DNA of 64,000 nucleotides from Mucilaginibacter ginsenosidivorans (GTDB taxonomy: Bacteria > Bacteroidota > Bacteroidia > Sphingobacteriales > Sphingobacteriaceae): assembly GCF_007971025.1 (NCBI RefSeq), contig NZ_CP042436.1:4712001-4776000 (forward strand). Direction: 5' to 3'. Every line of letters begins with the position of its first letter. The stretch's first letter is position 1. Position numbers and translations under genes: made by a program. Below, in pieces: positions 61,900 through 64,000 of this stretch. The notes under the pieces were generated by a model. It was given only the letters and a program-made list of their open reading frames with translations, was not told the origin of the DNA and made no database searches.

Positions 61900-63147
61900 T
61901 TAGTTGTTTTGCTTCTGTGCCCGGTAAGCTCTTACCTTCCTCATGGCACTATCTTCATTTGTTGAGTTTAATCGCTTCAATCTGAACCTTGTAACCCCTA
62001 TCCCATCCGTTCTTATTACAGTACCTTCTGAATCGGTTTTAAAAACATTATCGATGTTATCGTCATCCACTTTGAACAAGTTGTCGGCGTAAACAAAGTT
62101 ATGATGTATGGTAACACCCTCGGGCGGACTTGGACAATTTTTTGTTTTTAATACCTGCATTTCAAATTTCCCCATAAATATGTTATCCGAAATGTCAACA
62201 CCATTCACCCTCTTGTAATTGCATGCATCGCCGCCCCGCATGAAAATAATGCTGCTGAAATCAGGGCTGTCAAATACATTGTTGGCTATAACGTGCCCTA
62301 TCCCGCTTATCCTTACACCGGCCTTCGTCATGAATTTGTTATTTTTGATCACGCTGGAATCTGAAAGCCGCAAAGAAACCCCTGAACGGCAATTGGTAAA
62401 TGTATTGCCTTCGATCAACACCCCATTCGATTTACAGCTTACAGTCTCTGAATCACCAAAATAGTTCATGAATTTATTATTGATGATCCTGCAATTCGAA
62501 CGGCTATTGCCCAGGCCAACCCTTATGGCTTCCAGCGCTTCACCCTTGCGTGCTTTTACATTTTGAAATGTACAGTTCGAGATGGTATTGTCCTCGCCAG
62601 TCCAGCTATGCGAGTTTACATGGATGATAGGCAACCGGTTTTGCTTACCCTGAAAGGTGCAATAATCTACGACGTTATTTCTGCCATATATCTCTACCCA
62701 GTAAAATTGCGTGGCCTTATCCTGGTCGTCAAAAACATTGGTGTAATTAAAATCGCAGTTCCGGATAACATCACCTAAAACAGCTCTTTTTTTGTCGCCC
62801 AACTGTAAAAGCGCTTCGTTCTCGCGGTAGTTTATATTGTTATTAATGAACGAAACATTCTGAACGGTAATATAGTTCCCTACGACTAAAATGGCACTAT
62901 TGCCATTTATTGTGGTTTTCCCGGCAACACCTGTTACTGTAAACGGGGATTCCGACGAACCGTAACCGTCAATAACTATTTTAGTATCGTTTAAAACAGC
63001 AGGTAAATTATAAGTGCCACCCGGTTTTGCTGTGATGTACAGATCGCGTGCGAGGCAGTTTGCCTGGCTTAAGATCACCGCCATTACGATAGCAAGGCTA
63101 CCAAAAATGGACTTGTTCAACCGGCCAATATTTCTTTTGTTTTTCAT
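61900..63147 (-). CDS. PL6-family (chondroitinase B/alginate lyase-like) protein
   Basis: 415 residues from the ATG at 63147, with a signal peptide (about 1-33, ending NCLARD). The mature part is a right-handed parallel beta-helix with repeated N-x-F/I turns (IIHVNSHSWTGEDNTISNCTF, NGVLIEGNTFTNC). By comparison with chondroitinase B the catalytic Lys (ETVSCKSNG) and Arg (GVSLRLSD) are present; the His that normally follows the Arg is Leu. Exported, so it may act on the finished polymer in the periplasm or outside. It lies between the oxidoreductase and wecB. Confidence 0.85.
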   Translation of the reverse strand: MKNKRNIGRLNKSIFGSLAIVMAVILSQANCLARDLYITAKPGGTYNLPAVLNDTKIVIDGYGSSESPFTVTGVAGKTTINGNSAILVVGNYITVQNVSFINNNINYRENEALLQLGDKKRAVLGDVIRNCDFNYTNVFDDQDKATQFYWVEIYGRNNVVDYCTFQGKQNRLPIIHVNSHSWTGEDNTISNCTFQNVKARKGEALEAIRVGLGNSRSNCRIINNKFMNYFGDSETVSCKSNGVLIEGNTFTNCRSGVSLRLSDSSVIKNNKFMTKAGVRISGIGHVIANNVFDSPDFSSIIFMRGGDACNYKRVNGVDISDNIFMGKFEMQVLKTKNCPSPPEGVTIHHNFVYADNLFKVDDDNIDNVFKTDSEGTVIRTDGIGVTRFRLKRLNSTNEDSAMRKVRAYRAQKQNN

Positions 63148-63157
63148 GGTTTTTAAT

Positions 63158-64000
63158 TTAATTGACAATAACCCAGGCCCTTTCCTTCAGGCTCTGTATA
63201 GCTGCAAACGAGGCCCTGGTAGTATTTATTATTTCATCGAACGGAATAAGTGGTGCACCACCGCTTTTTACCCTTTCGGCCAATAGTTTGAATTGTTCTT
63301 TATGGCCTTTATCAAGTGTTGTTTTTAATTTCGAGAACCCTTTGAAGCCATAACCCTGTGTAACACGGTAGTTGTCCATAATCGCGGTTCTTTCCTGTGT
63401 ATATACCTCAATTCGCTCTTTTGAATATTCCTTTGAACCATTTGCAAAATAGTTGATGACCCCCGTGCTTCCATTTTCATATTTCAGGAGTATAGTCGCG
63501 TTGTCGGTATTATCATGCGGGTCGGTTCCCATTGAATTCATCATTACAGCTTTCACTTTACTTCCTGTCAAAAACGTTATCAGGTCTATAAAATGACAGG
63601 CTTCGCCTATTATACGCCCGCCACCTACATTCATATCGTGTACCCAAACATTCGGTGGGATGTGCCCGGCGTTCATTGTGGCTATTATATTCATTTGTGT
63701 GTTCCCCACCAGCTGTTTTATTTTCTGGATGTGTGGCGAAAATCTGCGGTTAAAACCAACGGTTAGCGATTTTGTTCCATCATATGATGTAATAATTTCG
63801 TTAAGTTCCTCATTGTTCAAAGCCAGGGGTTTTTCTACAAACACATGTTTACCGGCTGCCAGGGCCTGCTTAACCATCGAAGCATGCTGATTGTGCCTTG
63901 TCGTGATCATAACCAACCCCACCGATTCGTCGGCTAATATTTCTCTATAATCGGTTGTGCTTTTATTGATATTATGTTTTTTTGCTAAAGCGGTGCCTGT
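63158..64000 (-). CDS. Gfo/Idh/MocA-family oxidoreductase, 5' end cut by window edge
   Basis: Reading frame is open to the window edge; the visible 280 residues lack the start. NAD-dependent sugar oxidoreductase: VGLVMITTRHNQHASMVKQAL and HVFVEKPLALNNEEL (the EKP Lys) from the Rossmann domain, then the alpha/beta domain with GGRIIGEACHFIDL. In many Bacteroidota capsule loci such a domain is fused behind a zinc alcohol dehydrogenase (a bi-domain protein) beside a heparinase-type gene; whether that is so here lies outside the window. Reaction on a nucleotide sugar likely, substrate unknown. Confidence 0.85.
   Translation of the reverse strand, partial: TGTALAKKHNINKSTTDYREILADESVGLVMITTRHNQHASMVKQALAAGKHVFVEKPLALNNEELNEIITSYDGTKSLTVGFNRRFSPHIQKIKQLVGNTQMNIIATMNAGHIPPNVWVHDMNVGGGRIIGEACHFIDLITFLTGSKVKAVMMNSMGTDPHDNTDNATILLKYENGSTGVINYFANGSKEYSKERIEVYTQERTAIMDNYRVTQGYGFKGFSKLKTTLDKGHKEQFKLLAERVKSGGAPLIPFDEIINTTRASFAAIQSLKERAWVIVN

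Overview
The window looks like a chromosomal segment from a Bacteroidota bacterium, most likely Sphingobacteriaceae close to Mucilaginibacter or Pedobacter. Supporting signs are the gene content and order (ubiE next to porT, nadK next to a DUF6089 barrel and uppS), type IX secretion (PorT plus cargo with C-terminal sorting domains), SCKK-type lipoproteins, and promoters of the Bacteroidota class (-33 TTTG, -7 TAnnTTTG). No tRNA, rRNA, CRISPR array, prophage or transposase was seen. About 60 genes are supported, including two cut by the window edges and one broken by a frameshift.

Layout. 1-7.8 kb is a mostly minus-strand housekeeping block: uppS (partial), an orphan ExbD, a DUF6089 barrel, nadK, a CBS protein, an alpha/beta hydrolase, a YqeY protein, an SDR, porT and ubiE. 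8-20.8 kb is mixed: engB with a UbiA-type prenyltransferase, a Crp-type regulator, an M3 oligopeptidase, small SCKK lipoproteins, a PAP2 phosphatase, an amino acid permease and a SemiSWEET. 20.9-29.6 kb has kup, a very small T9SS cargo protein, FAH hydrolase / M23 peptidase / bcp, an ECF sigma operon whose membrane partner carries five copies of a short motif, and a class III aminotransferase. 29.7-37.9 kb has another SCKK lipoprotein, a LysR regulator followed by a flavin reductase and [2Fe-2S] ferredoxin, a GMC oxidoreductase with its subunit-3 partner, a DUF58 protein and trxA. 38-50.9 kb has dnaE, a frameshifted archaemetzincin, a retropepsin-like protease, a 1442-residue SGNH/T9SS surface protein, gyrB, an OmpH-like lipoprotein and a deaminase.

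From 51 kb to the right edge there is one long minus-strand polysaccharide cluster. Read in transcription order it runs: Gfo/Idh oxidoreductase (partial), PL6-type lyase, wecB, heparinase II/III-type lyase, GT4, PglC-like initiating transferase, PglD-like acyltransferase, acyl carrier protein, ketoreductase, ketosynthase III, PglE-like aminotransferase, and PglF-like 4,6-dehydratase. The enzymes fit a bacillosamine-type route in which the 4-amino group may receive a purpose-made (hydroxy)acyl chain from a dedicated ACP instead of acetyl from acetyl-CoA. Two lyase-fold enzymes sit inside the same assembly operon. This is the best candidate for an incompletely described system.

Non-coding signals of note: several -7 promoter boxes lie only 4-7 bases before an ATG (possible leaderless mRNAs); a perfect DnaA box lies upstream of gyrB and an inverted pair of near-DnaA boxes upstream of dnaE; an inverted repeat covers the GMC promoter; and several families of short dispersed intergenic repeats are present.
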